From Pedobacter ginsengisoli (GTDB lineage: Bacteria; Bacteroidota; Bacteroidia; Sphingobacteriales; Sphingobacteriaceae): 64,000 bases of DNA. The stretch lies in contig NZ_JASSYX010000003.1 in the NCBI RefSeq assembly GCF_030244015.1, forward strand, positions 124,001-188,000. Reading direction: 5' to 3'. Shown here one piece after another: positions 52,477 to 62,856 of this stretch. Numbering within the stretch: the stretch's first letter is position 1; each line of letters starts with the position of its first letter. The notes under the pieces were generated by a model. It was not told where the DNA came from and made no database searches. It saw only the letters and a list, made by a program, of their open reading frames with translations. The translations under genes were made by a program, and so were the position numbers.

Positions 52477-52657
52477 GTTTGGTATGGTTGGTTTTTAAGA
52501 ATCAAATACTTTTATTCTTTGATCGCGCAGTGCTAATATATTTAAACTTAAATAAAACTTCGTATGCATTTACCTAGATCTCTGAAAAATACTTTTATAA
52601 CTGTATATTGCTTCCAATGGCTGTGTTGAATAAATATTGCGACGAAATGACGAAAAA

Positions 52658-52688
52658 TTTGGTAATTACATAAACACGCTTATTTTTG
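52658..52688 (+). promoter_or_regulatory. Consensus promoter of the V-type pyrophosphatase gene
   Basis: TTTG (52658-52661), 19 bases, then TATTTTTG (52681-52688) match the Bacteroidota -33/-7 consensus exactly. The leader before the ATG at 52796 would be about 100 bases. Nothing else stands out in the 52477-52795 spacer. Confidence 0.75.
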
Positions 52689-52795
52689 CAAACCCCTCAT
52701 TGCTGTTTTTTATGGCCCGCTCTATGGATGATGAAGGGAATACTAACCAGACTATAAACCAACCTTAAAAAGAAACTAAACGAGAATATCAACAT

Positions 52796-55099
52796 ATGGA
52801 GTTTTTACAAAACAATTTAATCTATTTTATCCCTGTACTGGGTTTGATAGGGATCCTGGTGATGGCTATTAAAAGTGCATGGGTAAACAAACAGGATGCA
52901 GGCGACAAAAACATGCAGGAACTGGCCGGCTATATAGCTGATGGTGCAATGGCCTTTCTAAAGGCTGAATGGAAGGTGCTTAGTATTTTTGTGGCATTTA
53001 CTGCCGCATTGTTGGCGTATTCGGGAACTGTTCATGAGGTAAACGGTGTACAATTACACTCAAGCTGGATCATTTCTATCGCTTTCATTATCGGTGCGGT
53101 ATTTTCAGCAACGGCAGGATATATTGGCATGAAAGCAGCTACTAAAGCAAATGTAAGGACCACTCAAGCTGCAAGAACAAGTCTGAAGCAGGCTTTAAAA
53201 GTTTCTTTTACAGGCGGTACAGTTATGGGTCTTGGGGTAGCTGGTCTGGCTATTTTGGGGCTTGGAGGACTCTTTATTGTTTTTCTGCAAACATTTGATG
53301 TGGTAGCCGCAAATAGTGTGGAAATGAAAACGGCAATTGAAGTGCTGACCGGTTTTTCTCTGGGCGCCGAATCTATTGCACTTTTTGCACGTGTGGGTGG
53401 TGGTATCTATACTAAGGCTGCCGATGTCGGCGCTGATCTGGTAGGCAAGGTTGAAGCCGGCATCCCTGAGGATGATGTGCGTAACCCGGCAACTATTGCT
53501 GATAATGTGGGTGATAACGTAGGTGATGTGGCCGGAATGGGTGCCGATCTGTTTGGTTCTTATGTAGCGACGATATTGGCGACCATGGTGTTGGGACAAG
53601 AAATTAAAGCGGAGGATAGTTTTGGCGGCATGTCTCCTATTTTGCTGCCAATGGTGATCTGCGGATTAGGCATTTTGTTTTCAATAGTAGGAACCTGGTT
53701 TGTCCGCATCAAGGGTGAGGATTCTAACGTACAAACGGCGCTGAACCTGGGCAACTGGGGGTCGATCGTCATTACTGCTATTGCATCTTATTTCATCGTG
53801 ATATGGATGTTGCCTTCAAACCTGCATTTGCGCGGTGTTGATTTCACAAGTATTGATGTGTTTTTTGCGATCATAGTTGGTCTGGTGGTTGGTACTTTAA
53901 TGAGTATCATTACTGAGTATTATACTGCAATGGGTAAGGGTCCGGTAAATTCTATCATTCAGCAATCGGGAACAGGGCACGCCACTAACATTATCGGCGG
54001 TCTCTCTGTCGGTATGAAATCTACTGTTGCCCCTATCCTGGTTTTGGCTGGAGGTATTATTTTCTCTTATGCTTTTGCAGGTTTATACGGAGTGGCAATA
54101 GCGGCCGCTGGTATGATGGCCACTACTGCAATGCAGCTGGCAATTGACGCATTTGGTCCTATTGCAGATAACGCGGGTGGTATCGCCGAAATGAGTCAGC
54201 TTCCTCCTGAAGTACGCGAGCGCACCGACAACCTGGACGCTGTAGGCAATACCACTGCCGCTACGGGTAAGGGATTTGCAATTGCTTCTGCAGCATTGAC
54301 TTCTCTGGCCTTGTTCGCTGCTTTTGTTGGTGTTGCCGGCATTTCTGCAATTGATATTTATAAGGCCCCTGTTTTAGCCGGACTATTTGTTGGGGCGATG
54401 ATCCCCTTTATTTTCTCAGCTTTGTGTATCGCCGCAGTCGGTAAGGCAGCAATGGACATGGTACAGGAAGTTCGCCGTCAGTTTCGTGAGATCCCTGGAA
54501 TTATGGAATATAAAGCTAAACCTGAATATGAAAAATGTGTGGCCATTTCTACCAAGGCTTCCATCAGGGAAATGATGCTCCCTGGGGCTATCGCACTTTT
54601 AGTTCCTATTATAGTAGGTTTTGGGTTTAAAGGTGTTTTTCCATCGGTAAGCTCGGCGGAAATACTGGGAGGCCTGCTTGCAGGTGTTACGGTGTCAGGT
54701 GTGCTAATGGGAATTTTCCAGAGCAATGCGGGTGGCGCATGGGATAATGCTAAAAAATCATTTGAAAAAGGTGTAGAAATCAATGGGGAAATGCATTATA
54801 AAAAATCTGAACCGCATAAGGCTTCAGTAACGGGTGATACTGTAGGTGATCCGTTTAAAGATACTTCAGGGCCATCAATGAACATTTTGATCAAACTGAT
54901 GTCTATCGTTTCACTGGTTATCGCACCTTATATCGCAGTTTCTGTGGATAATGTATCGTCTGTAAAGCCAGAAACCGGCAAACACATACAAATCGCTGCA
55001 ACTGCTACCTCTGCAAAAGTGCATAAGCTTAAAAAAGCTGCAGAACTGTTGGAGAAAAAATCGGAAAAGCCGGTCCATAAAAGCCTGACCGCTCAATAA
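52796..55099 (+). CDS. hppA: V-type (membrane) ion-pumping pyrophosphatase
   Basis: This 767-residue pump with about sixteen TM helices couples pyrophosphate hydrolysis to H+ and/or Na+ export. Substrate-binding motifs are intact: [47 protein letters not shown] and [13 protein letters not shown]. The [10 protein letters not shown] segment has Ala where K+-independent enzymes carry Lys, so it should be K+-dependent. In helix 6 it reads LFGSYV where Thermotoga-type Na+ pumps have LFESYV, so the ion cannot be read simply. Single gene with a consensus promoter and a strong terminator. Confidence 0.95.
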   Translation: MEFLQNNLIYFIPVLGLIGILVMAIKSAWVNKQDAGDKNMQELAGYIADGAMAFLKAEWKVLSIFVAFTAALLAYSGTVHEVNGVQLHSSWIISIAFIIGAVFSATAGYIGMKAATKANVRTTQAARTSLKQALKVSFTGGTVMGLGVAGLAILGLGGLFIVFLQTFDVVAANSVEMKTAIEVLTGFSLGAESIALFARVGGGIYTKAADVGADLVGKVEAGIPEDDVRNPATIADNVGDNVGDVAGMGADLFGSYVATILATMVLGQEIKAEDSFGGMSPILLPMVICGLGILFSIVGTWFVRIKGEDSNVQTALNLGNWGSIVITAIASYFIVIWMLPSNLHLRGVDFTSIDVFFAIIVGLVVGTLMSIITEYYTAMGKGPVNSIIQQSGTGHATNIIGGLSVGMKSTVAPILVLAGGIIFSYAFAGLYGVAIAAAGMMATTAMQLAIDAFGPIADNAGGIAEMSQLPPEVRERTDNLDAVGNTTAATGKGFAIASAALTSLALFAAFVGVAGISAIDIYKAPVLAGLFVGAMIPFIFSALCIAAVGKAAMDMVQEVRRQFREIPGIMEYKAKPEYEKCVAISTKASIREMMLPGAIALLVPIIVGFGFKGVFPSVSSAEILGGLLAGVTVSGVLMGIFQSNAGGAWDNAKKSFEKGVEINGEMHYKKSEPHKASVTGDTVGDPFKDTSGPSMNILIKLMSIVSLVIAPYIAVSVDNVSSVKPETGKHIQIAATATSAKVHKLKKAAELLEKKSEKPVHKSLTAQ

Positions 55100-55115
55100 G
55101 ACTGGAATTGTTACC

Positions 55116-55152
55116 ATATAAAAGGGATTTTGAAAAGAAATCCCTTTTATAT
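55116..55152 (+). terminator. Terminator of hppA
   Basis: A perfect 15-bp stem (55116-55130 with 55138-55152) surrounds a 7-base loop; the second arm ends in CCCTTTTATAT with further Ts. It lies 16 bases past the stop. Confidence 0.85.
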
Positions 55153-55168
55153 TTAGATATATTTTATT

Positions 55169-55176
55169 TAGGTTTG
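55169..55176 (+). promoter_or_regulatory. -7 promoter element of the cationic amino acid permease gene
   Basis: TAGGTTTG matches TAnnTTTG exactly, 57 bases before the ATG at 55234. The -33 region is only T-rich. Confidence 0.5.
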
Positions 55177-55233
55177 GTACCTGGAATATAAATTAAGCGA
55201 CATTATAGAAAACTTTAACTAAACTTAGAATTT

Positions 55234-56931
55234 ATGAATTTTAGAAAGTCAATTGACTTGCTTACTAAAGAGGCTGCGGAAAGCGGAGAGGGCACGCTGA
55301 AGCGGACGCTCGGCCCCGTAAATCTTGTCGCTTTGGGTATTGGTGCAATTATCGGCGCAGGTCTGTTTTCAATAACAGGATCAGCAGCAGCTAATAATGC
55401 CGGACCTGCTATTACCATTTCATTTATCATTGCGGCGGTAGGCTGTGCTTTTGCTGGTCTGTGTTATGCAGAATTTGCCTCAATGATCCCGGTTGCAGGT
55501 AGTGCTTATACCTACTCCTACGCAACCATGGGTGAATTTGTTGCCTGGGTTATTGGATGGGATCTGGTGCTGGAATATGCCCTGGGTGCCGCAACGGTTT
55601 CTATTAGCTGGAGTCGATACCTGGTGAAGTTTCTAGCCTATTACGACATTCATCTGCCTGCGCAGGTAACGATGTCACCTTTCGAACATGCTACACTGCT
55701 TGATGGCACCGTAGTTTCCGGTATGTTTAATTTGCCAGCTGTATTCATCATTGTGCTCATGTCTTTTGTATTGATCAGAGGAACAAGTGAGTCTGCATTT
55801 GTTAACGGATTAATAGTGGCCATCAAAGTGGTGATTGTTTTCATATTTATATTACTGGGATGGAAATATATCAATGCGGAAAATTATTCTCCGTATTTTA
55901 TTCCTGCTGATAAACCGGGGCATGAGAGTGTATTTACACACGGGTGGGGCGGTGTGATCAGGGCGGCCGGGATTGTATTCTTTGCCTACATTGGTTTTGA
56001 TGCGGTGTCAACAGCTGCTCAGGAAGCAAAAAATCCAAAAAAGGACATGCCAATCGGCATCCTTGTCTCGTTGTTTATCTGTACCATATTATATATCCTT
56101 TTTGCTCACGTAATGACCGGAGTTGCAAATTACGATTTGTTTAAAGGTCAGGATGGCATTGCACCTGTTGCGGTTGCAATCGACAATATGGGTGCAAAAG
56201 ATGCTGCCGGTATAGTAACACCTGCTTTTCCATGGTTAAATAAATTGATTATCCTTGCTATTTTAGGTGGATATGCCTCTGTTATTCTGGTAATGTTGCT
56301 TGGACAGTCAAGGGTGTTCTTCTCTATGAGTAAAGACGGTTTATTGCCTAAAGTATTTTCAAGAGTACATCCTAAATACAGTACTCCTGCAAAAAGTAAT
56401 TTATTATTCATGGTATTTGTAAGTCTGTTTGCGGCATTCGTACCCGCAACTGTAGTGGGAGAGATGACCAGTATCGGTACTTTGCTTGCTTTTATCCTGG
56501 TATGTATTGGTGTGGTTATTTTAAGGAACAGGATGCCCGATTTACCGAGAGCATTTAAAGTGCCATTGGTTCCCTTAATCCCAATATTGGGTATTGTGGT
56601 CTGTCTGGGTATGATGGTATTTCTACCCTTAGATACTTGGGTACGTTTATTGGTATGGATGATTATCGGTATAAATGTTTATCTCTTTTACGGTATGAAA
56701 AACAGCCTCTTGTCTGACAATCTGAAAGCAACTCTCGCAAACAGCACAAAGGTGGTTTCTTATGTCGGTCTGGTATTGGCTGTGTTGCTGATCATTGTCG
56801 CGTTGATACATCATAGCATCACAGGCGGTACAGATACCGGTCTGTATTATTTTTCTCTAATATTCGCGGTGGCACACATTATTTTATATGCTTACCGTGC
56901 ATCGACTTCTAATCAGATCCAACCAAAATAG
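55234..56931 (+). CDS. APC-family amino acid permease (cationic, CAT/YhdG-like)
   Basis: This 565-residue transporter has about fourteen TM helices. TLGPVNLVALGIGAIIGAGL holds the substrate-site loop of the APC fold, and YAEFASMIPVAGSAYTYSYA follows. IGFDAVSTAAQEAKNPKKDM is typical of the cationic amino acid transporter branch, as are the extra C-terminal helices compared with the LAT-like permease at 51064. It likely imports Lys/Arg or other amino acids; the substrate is inferred from the family. Monocistronic between two terminators. Confidence 0.9.
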   Translation: MNFRKSIDLLTKEAAESGEGTLKRTLGPVNLVALGIGAIIGAGLFSITGSAAANNAGPAITISFIIAAVGCAFAGLCYAEFASMIPVAGSAYTYSYATMGEFVAWVIGWDLVLEYALGAATVSISWSRYLVKFLAYYDIHLPAQVTMSPFEHATLLDGTVVSGMFNLPAVFIIVLMSFVLIRGTSESAFVNGLIVAIKVVIVFIFILLGWKYINAENYSPYFIPADKPGHESVFTHGWGGVIRAAGIVFFAYIGFDAVSTAAQEAKNPKKDMPIGILVSLFICTILYILFAHVMTGVANYDLFKGQDGIAPVAVAIDNMGAKDAAGIVTPAFPWLNKLIILAILGGYASVILVMLLGQSRVFFSMSKDGLLPKVFSRVHPKYSTPAKSNLLFMVFVSLFAAFVPATVVGEMTSIGTLLAFILVCIGVVILRNRMPDLPRAFKVPLVPLIPILGIVVCLGMMVFLPLDTWVRLLVWMIIGINVYLFYGMKNSLLSDNLKATLANSTKVVSYVGLVLAVLLIIVALIHHSITGGTDTGLYYFSLIFAVAHIILYAYRASTSNQIQPK

Positions 56932-56956
56932 AGATCTAATTATCTCGTATAATTTA

Positions 56957-56983
56957 AAAGCCACTCTCTGAGTGGCTTTTTTT
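56957..56983 (+). terminator. Terminator of the cationic permease gene
   Basis: AAAGCCACTC (56957-56966) and GAGTGGCTTT (56970-56979) form a perfect stem with a 3-base loop, followed by a run of Ts. It starts 25 bases past the stop. Confidence 0.9.
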
Positions 56984-56999
56984 ATGGTTTATATTACTG

Positions 57000-57007
57000 T
57001 ACCTTTG
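57000..57007 (+). promoter_or_regulatory. -7 promoter element of the MarC-family gene
   Basis: TACCTTTG is an exact TAnnTTTG match 19 bases before the ATG at 57027, giving a leader of roughly a dozen bases. Confidence 0.5.
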
Positions 57008-57026
57008 ATAAGGTAAACTAACTTCT

Positions 57027-57596
57027 ATGAAATTTAATTTCAGCCAGATCTTATCGTGCACGATGGTCATTTTTGCCATCATCGATATTTTAGGCTCTAT
57101 ACCTGTGGTCATTGAACTCAGAAGAAAAGCCGGCGGTCATATTCAGTCAGAAAAGGCAACTCTGGTTGCAGCACTGCTAATGATCATTTTCCTTTTTGCC
57201 GGCGAGACTTTATTGAAGGTGATTGGTCTTGATGTGGAGTCATTTGCTATTGCCGGATCATTTGTTATCTTTTTTATCGCAATGGAGATGGTTTTAGGAT
57301 TGACGATATTTAAGGAAGATGTTCACGAAACAGTATCCATTGTCCCTCTGGCTTTTCCTTTAATTGCTGGAGCGGGAACCATGACCACTTTGCTTTCTTT
57401 AAAAACGGAGTACGAGACTCAAAATATTATAGTCGGTATTGTAGTGAACATGGTTTTTGTATATCTGGTATTAAAGAATACAAATCGTTTGGAGAAACTA
57501 TTAGGCAAGTCGGGACTGAGCATCCTGAGAAAAGCATTTGGTATTATTCTTCTTGCTATAGCGATCAAGTTGTTCAGGAACAATACGGGGCTATAA
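57027..57596 (+). CDS. MarC-family integral membrane protein
   Basis: This 189-residue protein has six predicted TM helices in the MarC/YchE (UPF0056) pattern. MVIFAIIDILGSIPVVIEL replaces the usual DPxGxxP loop, and PLAFPLIAGAGTMTTLLSL is the conserved central segment. The family was once linked to multiple antibiotic resistance, but that role has been withdrawn and the function is open. It faces the RsmB-like gene, with only 18 bases between the stops and no clear terminator. Confidence 0.88.
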   Translation: MKFNFSQILSCTMVIFAIIDILGSIPVVIELRRKAGGHIQSEKATLVAALLMIIFLFAGETLLKVIGLDVESFAIAGSFVIFFIAMEMVLGLTIFKEDVHETVSIVPLAFPLIAGAGTMTTLLSLKTEYETQNIIVGIVVNMVFVYLVLKNTNRLEKLLGKSGLSILRKAFGIILLAIAIKLFRNNTGL

Positions 57597-57614
57597 AAGT
57601 CAGAAACAGACCGT

Positions 57615-58778
57615 TCAGTATTTTGTAAAGCGAGCTGCAAACATGGTGTCCGCCTTGTTATTATAACCCTTAATTACTTCTGACTTTTCCAGTTTTAATG
57701 GAAGGTTTTCCTCGATCCAGGCAACGACTTCTTCATTTTCGAGTCTGAAAACCGAACAGGTAATGTAGACGAATGGTTTACCCTCCTTAAGATACTTCAC
57801 GACATTACCCGCTATTGTCTGTTGCAGCTTCGAAAAATAAGCAATCTTCTGATCGTTAAAGTAGTAAAGCATTTCAGGTGTTCGCCCCCAGGTACCTGAA
57901 CCTGAACATGGGGCATCGAGTATTATCCCATCAAATTCATAATGGTGGAGATCAGGGTCGTTATTCTGTAGCAGATCCAATACCTTTTTTTGATATTTTT
58001 TTAATCCAGCTTCCTGAAAACGCTCATCAAGATTGTTTAAGCTTTCTTCTCTTACATCACTGACCAATAGCTGCACTTTAGGTTCGAGATCATGCAGAAG
58101 TAGGGATTTCCCCCCTGATGCAGCACAGCAGTCCCACCAATAATCCCAGGCAGCTGGTTGAAAATAAGCACCTGTTCTCTGGGAAGATACATCCTGAACC
58201 TGATAATATTTCTGATTTGGCATCAGGTGCTCTAGTTTGGTGCCGTTTGGCAGTGCCAGAGTTGTCTCGGTAAGCTGAGTAAAACCAATGTTGTGTTGCT
58301 TGAGCGTTTCTGCAAATTGTTCGATATAACCAGCTTTTACCCGCAAAAAAAGGTCAGGTTGTGTAAAATAAGATTCATAAAAATCCGGCAGCACAATGCC
58401 TTCACTCAGGATATTCTTAAAACTAAATACATCAGCCAGCTGAAATTCGGGATAGCGCTCTTTGATTAAAGTTACTTTTTCCTTAACGGTAAGGCTTACG
58501 CGGTCTTTTAAATGGGCTAATAAATCCTCAATGACCAGGCTCGGTGTTTGGTTGCACAGAAAATCGGCAATCGCTAGCCGTAGAATATGGTCTGCATCCG
58601 GCATTGCCTTACCAAGCCGGAAAAAACTATAAATATACCTGGTAGCCCAACGCCTGTCGGAGGAGCCCATCTGCTTGTTCCTTTTAAAATAACCGAAAAG
58701 AAAGCGATGCAGCGGCATCAGTCCGTCGTAACTTTTAAAAATTTGCTGAAATGACCGGATCTGATGCTCTACCCTCAT
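57615..58778 (-). CDS. RsmB/NOP-family rRNA cytosine-C5 methyltransferase
   Basis: This 387-residue enzyme has an N-terminal helical domain and a Rossmann methyltransferase domain. The SAM site is CCAASGGKSLLLHDL. LDAPCSGSGTWGRTPEM holds motif IV with its PC cysteine, and YITCSVFRLENEEV motif VI with the TCS cysteine; both Cys are used in m5C chemistry. It probably methylates a cytosine of 16S rRNA in the cytoplasm, though a tRNA target is possible. Its ATG overlaps the end of the upstream lipoprotein gene by four bases, making it the last gene of a deaminase-guaA-lipoprotein-RsmB run. Confidence 0.9.
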   Translation of the reverse strand: MRVEHQIRSFQQIFKSYDGLMPLHRFLFGYFKRNKQMGSSDRRWATRYIYSFFRLGKAMPDADHILRLAIADFLCNQTPSLVIEDLLAHLKDRVSLTVKEKVTLIKERYPEFQLADVFSFKNILSEGIVLPDFYESYFTQPDLFLRVKAGYIEQFAETLKQHNIGFTQLTETTLALPNGTKLEHLMPNQKYYQVQDVSSQRTGAYFQPAAWDYWWDCCAASGGKSLLLHDLEPKVQLLVSDVREESLNNLDERFQEAGLKKYQKKVLDLLQNNDPDLHHYEFDGIILDAPCSGSGTWGRTPEMLYYFNDQKIAYFSKLQQTIAGNVVKYLKEGKPFVYITCSVFRLENEEVVAWIEENLPLKLEKSEVIKGYNNKADTMFAARFTKY

Positions 58779-60010
58779 TCCACTACATTTAATGCGAAAT
58801 TCTCATAACGCAGCAGCATCAGACTTGTATTGATGTAACCCAGCTTCTCATCCTGAATAAAGGAAAAACTATTGTGCAATCCTTTATATTTTTCCTTTGT
58901 AAGGTACTTCAGATAATCCTGTCCATGCTGGGCTAATAAAGCAGCAAAGTAAAACCCAATGTCAAAGCCCTTAAAAGCATATTCTCCAGGTTCAAAATGA
59001 AATGATGATCTGTATTTCCTGATGAATTCATTAACAGCAGTCCTGGTATAGTCTACCTTATATGACGAAGTTACTGTAGTGCGTAAAGCCTGCAGTTTAT
59101 CAATATTGTAGTTTTGCTTGATCCAGTCAGGATGACCGAACAGGTCCAGGTCCAGCAACCCTGCATTCTTTAATTTTCCCAGTTTATCCAATGTTGGAAT
59201 GACGAAATTTCTATCTGGTGAGCATACCACAACCACATATTTTCTATTTTTGATCAGCTTTAATTCCATGTTAAATACCGAGGTATATTCCTGAAATAGA
59301 AACTGTTTTTTAGCAGTGGAGAAAAACGTTCTGATCGGTTTACCCATAATCTCGTCTTCCGGGCTTCCAGGATTGATCAACACTACCACTGTATTTTCCG
59401 GATTGTAACTTTTAACGATATAGTCACCCAGCTTTTTAATGTGCAGATCAATGTTATTGGCTATCGAGATCAGGTTTGGATTGTTAAATTCGTCAGGGTG
59501 TGTTGCTGCAAGCGGATTAACTACTGGAATATGCTTTTCAACCGAATAGTTCTTAATGTATTTCAGCCCCTGGGGAAAAACAGGGCCTACGATTAAGTTG
59601 GCGGCATTCAATCCCCCGTTCTGAATTAATGCGCCCACCCGCGTGTTGTTGTCCCTGGTGTCGTAGACATTAAGCTTAAAACTAAGACCCATTGCTGCTG
59701 CTGAATCGACACCAATCTTAAAGCCCTGATAAAAATCTATGGCCATAGCAGATTTTTCGACATCGGCCTTTGTTGCTGTTTTAAGGTTAATTTCATTTAA
59801 CCGAAAAGGTATCAACAAAGTGATGTTCGCCTGTGAAAATCTGGCAACTGGCTTTTCGACCTTCTTCTCTTCGGTTTTCACAGACTCTGTTTTTTTAGCG
59901 GGCGCGGTTGTAACCTTAGGTGAGCAGGCAGACAAAAACAACCCGGCAAACAGGATCAGGCAATATCTATTCCCACTCAATGGTAGCGGGTGGTTTTGAG
60001 CTAATATCAT
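58775..60010 (-). CDS. Periplasmic-binding-protein-like lipoprotein
   Basis: The ATG at 60010 gives 411 residues with a lipoprotein signal whose lipobox is LFLSAC. A TTG at 59980 would give a tighter signal peptide ([19 protein letters not shown] if read as Met) and is also plausible. After a Lys/Glu/Thr-rich linker comes a type I periplasmic-binding fold like that of branched-chain amino acid (LivJ) receptors: [22 protein letters not shown] repeats, [16 protein letters not shown] and [11 protein letters not shown]. No ABC transporter genes are nearby, so it may act as a sensor or envelope factor. It starts inside the guaA 3' end and couples to the RsmB-like gene. The function is unresolved. 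Confidence 0.75.
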   Translation of the reverse strand: MILAQNHPLPLSGNRYCLILFAGLFLSACSPKVTTAPAKKTESVKTEEKKVEKPVARFSQANITLLIPFRLNEINLKTATKADVEKSAMAIDFYQGFKIGVDSAAAMGLSFKLNVYDTRDNNTRVGALIQNGGLNAANLIVGPVFPQGLKYIKNYSVEKHIPVVNPLAATHPDEFNNPNLISIANNIDLHIKKLGDYIVKSYNPENTVVVLINPGSPEDEIMGKPIRTFFSTAKKQFLFQEYTSVFNMELKLIKNRKYVVVVCSPDRNFVIPTLDKLGKLKNAGLLDLDLFGHPDWIKQNYNIDKLQALRTTVTSSYKVDYTRTAVNEFIRKYRSSFHFEPGEYAFKGFDIGFYFAALLAQHGQDYLKYLTKEKYKGLHNSFSFIQDEKLGYINTSLMLLRYENFALNVVE

Positions 60011-61496
60011 ATACCACACGGTTAATTCCTTTTACTCTGTTAATTATCTCATTAGAAATCTTTGCAAGTACGGTATAAGGAAGGTGGCACCAGTCTGCGG
60101 TCATTCCATCTACGGATTCTACAGCGCGTAAGCAGATTACGTTTTCATAGGTACGTTCATCTCCCATTACGCCAACGGATTGAACGGGAAGAAAGATCGC
60201 TCCTGCCTGCCAGACTTTGTCGTATAGTCCGGCCTCCTTTAAATTACTGATATAAATGGCATCGGCCTCCTGCAGGATGGCTACCTTTTCAGCAGTCACT
60301 TCTCCCAGGATCCTGATGGCCAGACCTGGGCCGGGAAAAGGATGACGGCCAATTATAAAGTCTTCAAGACCCAGGGATCTTCCTACCCTTCTTACCTCAT
60401 CTTTAAAAAGTGTATTCAATGGTTCGACGATTTTAAGTTTCATGAAATCAGGTAGCCCACCTACATTGTGGTGTGATTTTATGGTTGCAGATGGCCCCTT
60501 TACAGAAACCGATTCGATAACATCTGGGTAAATTGTACCTTGTGCCAGCCATTTTACATCCTGTACTTCGTGCGCCTCATCGTCAAAAACCTCTATAAAA
60601 ACACGGCCGATGGCTTTACGCTTCAATTCAGGATCTTTAACACCCGCAAGCTGACCTAGAAACCGGTCCTTTGCATCAACTCCTTTAATGTTTAGTCCAA
60701 GATGTTTGTACTGTTCCAGTACAGCTGCATATTCATCTTTACGCAGCAGACCATTATCTACAAAGATACAATGCAGGTTTTTTCCGATGGCTTTATGAAG
60801 AAGTATGGCAGCAACACTGGAATCTACTCCACCGGAAAGCGCAAGTACTACCTTGTCATCTCCCAGCTTTTCACGAAGGGCAGATATTGTCGTTTCAACA
60901 AAAGCATCAGGTGTCCATTCTTGTTTGCATCCGCAAATGTCTACCAGGAAATTCTCCAAAAGCTGCTTACCGTCTGTACTATGTGTCACTTCAGGATGAA
61001 ACTGTATGGCATAGGTTTCAGAATCTTTTATTTGATAGGCCGCAACTTTTACACTGTCCGTGCTGGCGATCAGCTCAAAGTTTTCCGGTATTTTTGTGAT
61101 GGTGTCACCATGTGACATCCAGACCTGGGAATCGGGGCCTATATTTTTAAATAACTTATTGTCAGTCGCTATAAAATTTAGATTGGCTCTTCCATACTCC
61201 CGGGTTGATGACGGTTGCACTTCACCGCCCATATGCTGGGCCATGTATTGTGCGCCGTAGCAAACTCCAAGTACAGGGTATTTTTTATGAAATCTTTTAA
61301 GATCTATTTGGGGAGCATCTTCCTGGCGCACTGAGTATGGGCTACCTGAAAAAATGATGCCTTTAACTTCAGAAGAAATTTCGGGAATGTTATTGAAAGG
61401 ATGAATTTCGCAATAAACGTTTAACTCGCGCACCCTTCGGGCAATTAACTGTGTATATTGGGAACCAAAATCGAGAATAATGATTTTTTCTAGCAT
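59967..61496 (-). CDS. guaA: GMP synthase (glutamine-hydrolysing)
   Basis: The 509-residue enzyme converts XMP to GMP using glutamine and ATP. ATG 61496 is chosen ([20 protein letters not shown]); a TTG two codons upstream is the only alternative. The class I amidotransferase domain has [12 protein letters not shown] with the catalytic Cys, and QFHPEVTHS with the His-Glu pair. The ATP-pyrophosphatase domain has [12 protein letters not shown], the P-loop. The C-terminal dimer domain ends [13 protein letters not shown]. All key residues are intact. Encoded eight bases after the deaminase stop, so nucleotide enzymes share an operon. Confidence 0.97.
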   Translation of the reverse strand: MLEKIIILDFGSQYTQLIARRVRELNVYCEIHPFNNIPEISSEVKGIIFSGSPYSVRQEDAPQIDLKRFHKKYPVLGVCYGAQYMAQHMGGEVQPSSTREYGRANLNFIATDNKLFKNIGPDSQVWMSHGDTITKIPENFELIASTDSVKVAAYQIKDSETYAIQFHPEVTHSTDGKQLLENFLVDICGCKQEWTPDAFVETTISALREKLGDDKVVLALSGGVDSSVAAILLHKAIGKNLHCIFVDNGLLRKDEYAAVLEQYKHLGLNIKGVDAKDRFLGQLAGVKDPELKRKAIGRVFIEVFDDEAHEVQDVKWLAQGTIYPDVIESVSVKGPSATIKSHHNVGGLPDFMKLKIVEPLNTLFKDEVRRVGRSLGLEDFIIGRHPFPGPGLAIRILGEVTAEKVAILQEADAIYISNLKEAGLYDKVWQAGAIFLPVQSVGVMGDERTYENVICLRAVESVDGMTADWCHLPYTVLAKISNEIINRVKGINRVVYDISSKPPATIEWE

Positions 61497-61504
61497 GGCC
61501 AAAG

Positions 61505-61957
61505 TTAAGAAAACTTCAGCACTTCCACGCCGAATCTGCGTAGAAAATCTACACCTTCATCACTTGCGAGCCCTTTGTACTCCGCGTAAGAATCTTTAAA
61601 ATATACCCGTTTAATTCCCGAAGAAAGGATTAGTCTTGCGCATGCGATACAGGGTGAAAGTGTAGTATACAGCGTAGATCCTGATATTTTCGAGCCATTT
61701 TTAACGGCATAGAGAATTGCATTCTCTTCAGCGTGGAGTGCAAGCGAGCAACTGCCCTTTGAATCCCGGGAGCATCCTGTTTCCGGCCATTCCTCATCAC
61801 AATTGTGTGTGCCCGCAGGCGGACCATTATAACCAATGGAAATGATCCGGGTATCTTTGGTCAGCACGGCACCAACATGTGCACGCACGCAATGAGAACG
61901 GGCAGCAAGGTCGGTTGCTAAATTCATATAGATATCGGTAAAACTCGGCTTCTTCAT
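61505..61957 (-). CDS. dCMP/cytidine deaminase family protein (ComEB-like)
   Basis: This 150-residue zinc deaminase has LHAEENAI with the zinc His and catalytic Glu, and [10 protein letters not shown] with the two zinc cysteines. The N-terminal zinc-side pattern ([25 protein letters not shown]) is that of deoxycytidylate deaminases, which make dUMP for dTTP synthesis. The gene heads an operon with guaA, fitting nucleotide metabolism. ComEB-type members look the same by sequence, so dCMP deaminase is the best but not the only reading. Confidence 0.88.
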   Translation of the reverse strand: MKKPSFTDIYMNLATDLAARSHCVRAHVGAVLTKDTRIISIGYNGPPAGTHNCDEEWPETGCSRDSKGSCSLALHAEENAILYAVKNGSKISGSTLYTTLSPCIACARLILSSGIKRVYFKDSYAEYKGLASDEGVDFLRRFGVEVLKFS

Positions 61958-62151
61958 CTAATAATCTCTCCGCTCATAACATTAGTTGAAAAATAACTTT
62001 TAGTGGGCTAAACATAAATAAAAAAAACTATAAGCTAAAGTGTAATATTTATACATTAACAGGAGTTAATGTATGTGCAATAAACGAACGAAAAATAAAG
62101 ATTGTTTATGTTTAAAATTGCATATTAGCATATTATATATGAGGAAGCTGA

Positions 62152-62778
62152 ATGTTTGAAGCAATATTACAAGGGATAGGTGCAGGTATTTTATTTTCGT
62201 TTTTAACGGGCCCTGTATTTTTTTCCATGATAAAAACGAGCATAGAAAGGGGTTTTAAGGCTGGGTTTTCTCTCGCTATTGGAGTGGTTTTCAGTGACAT
62301 TATTTTTATATCCCTGACAATATTCAGTTCGCAGTTTGTGGACTATAATTCAGAATACAATCAATATATCGGAATTATTGGAGGGTTATTCCTTTTAGGT
62401 ATCGGCAGCTATTATCTGTTTAACAAGGTCAAAGTGAGTTACGATATCTCTGAAACGATTAAAATTAAAAAAAGGGGATATATCGTAAAGGGATTTCTGA
62501 TGTGTCTTTTATCCCCGTCTACACTCATGTTCTGGATAATGGTTGGAGGCATTATATCGGTCCAATTGCATTACGACATGGCAGAAAAGATTGTATTCTT
62601 TATTGTTGCAATGACTACCCAGCTATCAGTAGACTGCTTTAAGACCTTCTATGCCGCTAAACTTCGGTATCGGATAAAAGAGAAGACCATTCAAAACCTA
62701 AACCGGATTGCCGGAGCAGTGATATTGATCTTTGCCATCAGGCTTTTCATCCAGGTTGTCCTTAAGCATTATTCCTGA
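62152..62778 (+). CDS. LysE/RhtB-family amino acid exporter
   Basis: This 208-residue membrane protein has six hydrophobic helices. GAGILFSFLTGPVFFSMIKT carries the Gly-Pro-containing loop that marks LysE/RhtB transporters, and FLMCLLSPSTLMFWIMVGG matches the second conserved helix. Members export amino acids or derivatives and help prevent overload. Monocistronic, ending before a shared hairpin terminator. Substrate unknown. Confidence 0.85.
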   Translation: MFEAILQGIGAGILFSFLTGPVFFSMIKTSIERGFKAGFSLAIGVVFSDIIFISLTIFSSQFVDYNSEYNQYIGIIGGLFLLGIGSYYLFNKVKVSYDISETIKIKKRGYIVKGFLMCLLSPSTLMFWIMVGGIISVQLHYDMAEKIVFFIVAMTTQLSVDCFKTFYAAKLRYRIKEKTIQNLNRIAGAVILIFAIRLFIQVVLKHYS

Positions 62779-62802
62779 TCAATTGTTTTATTCTAAATGA
62801 AA

Positions 62803-62829
62803 AGCCCCGTTATCAAAGATAACGGGGCT
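62803..62829. terminator. Terminator between the LysE-type and PurF genes
   Basis: A perfect 12-bp GC-rich stem (62803-62814 with 62818-62829) has a 3-base loop. On the minus strand it is followed by TTTTC, fitting the PurF gene; on the plus strand the following bases are less T-rich. It may serve both convergent genes. Confidence 0.85.
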
Positions 62830-62856
62830 AATATGTTTTAGTAATGAAAAATGATA

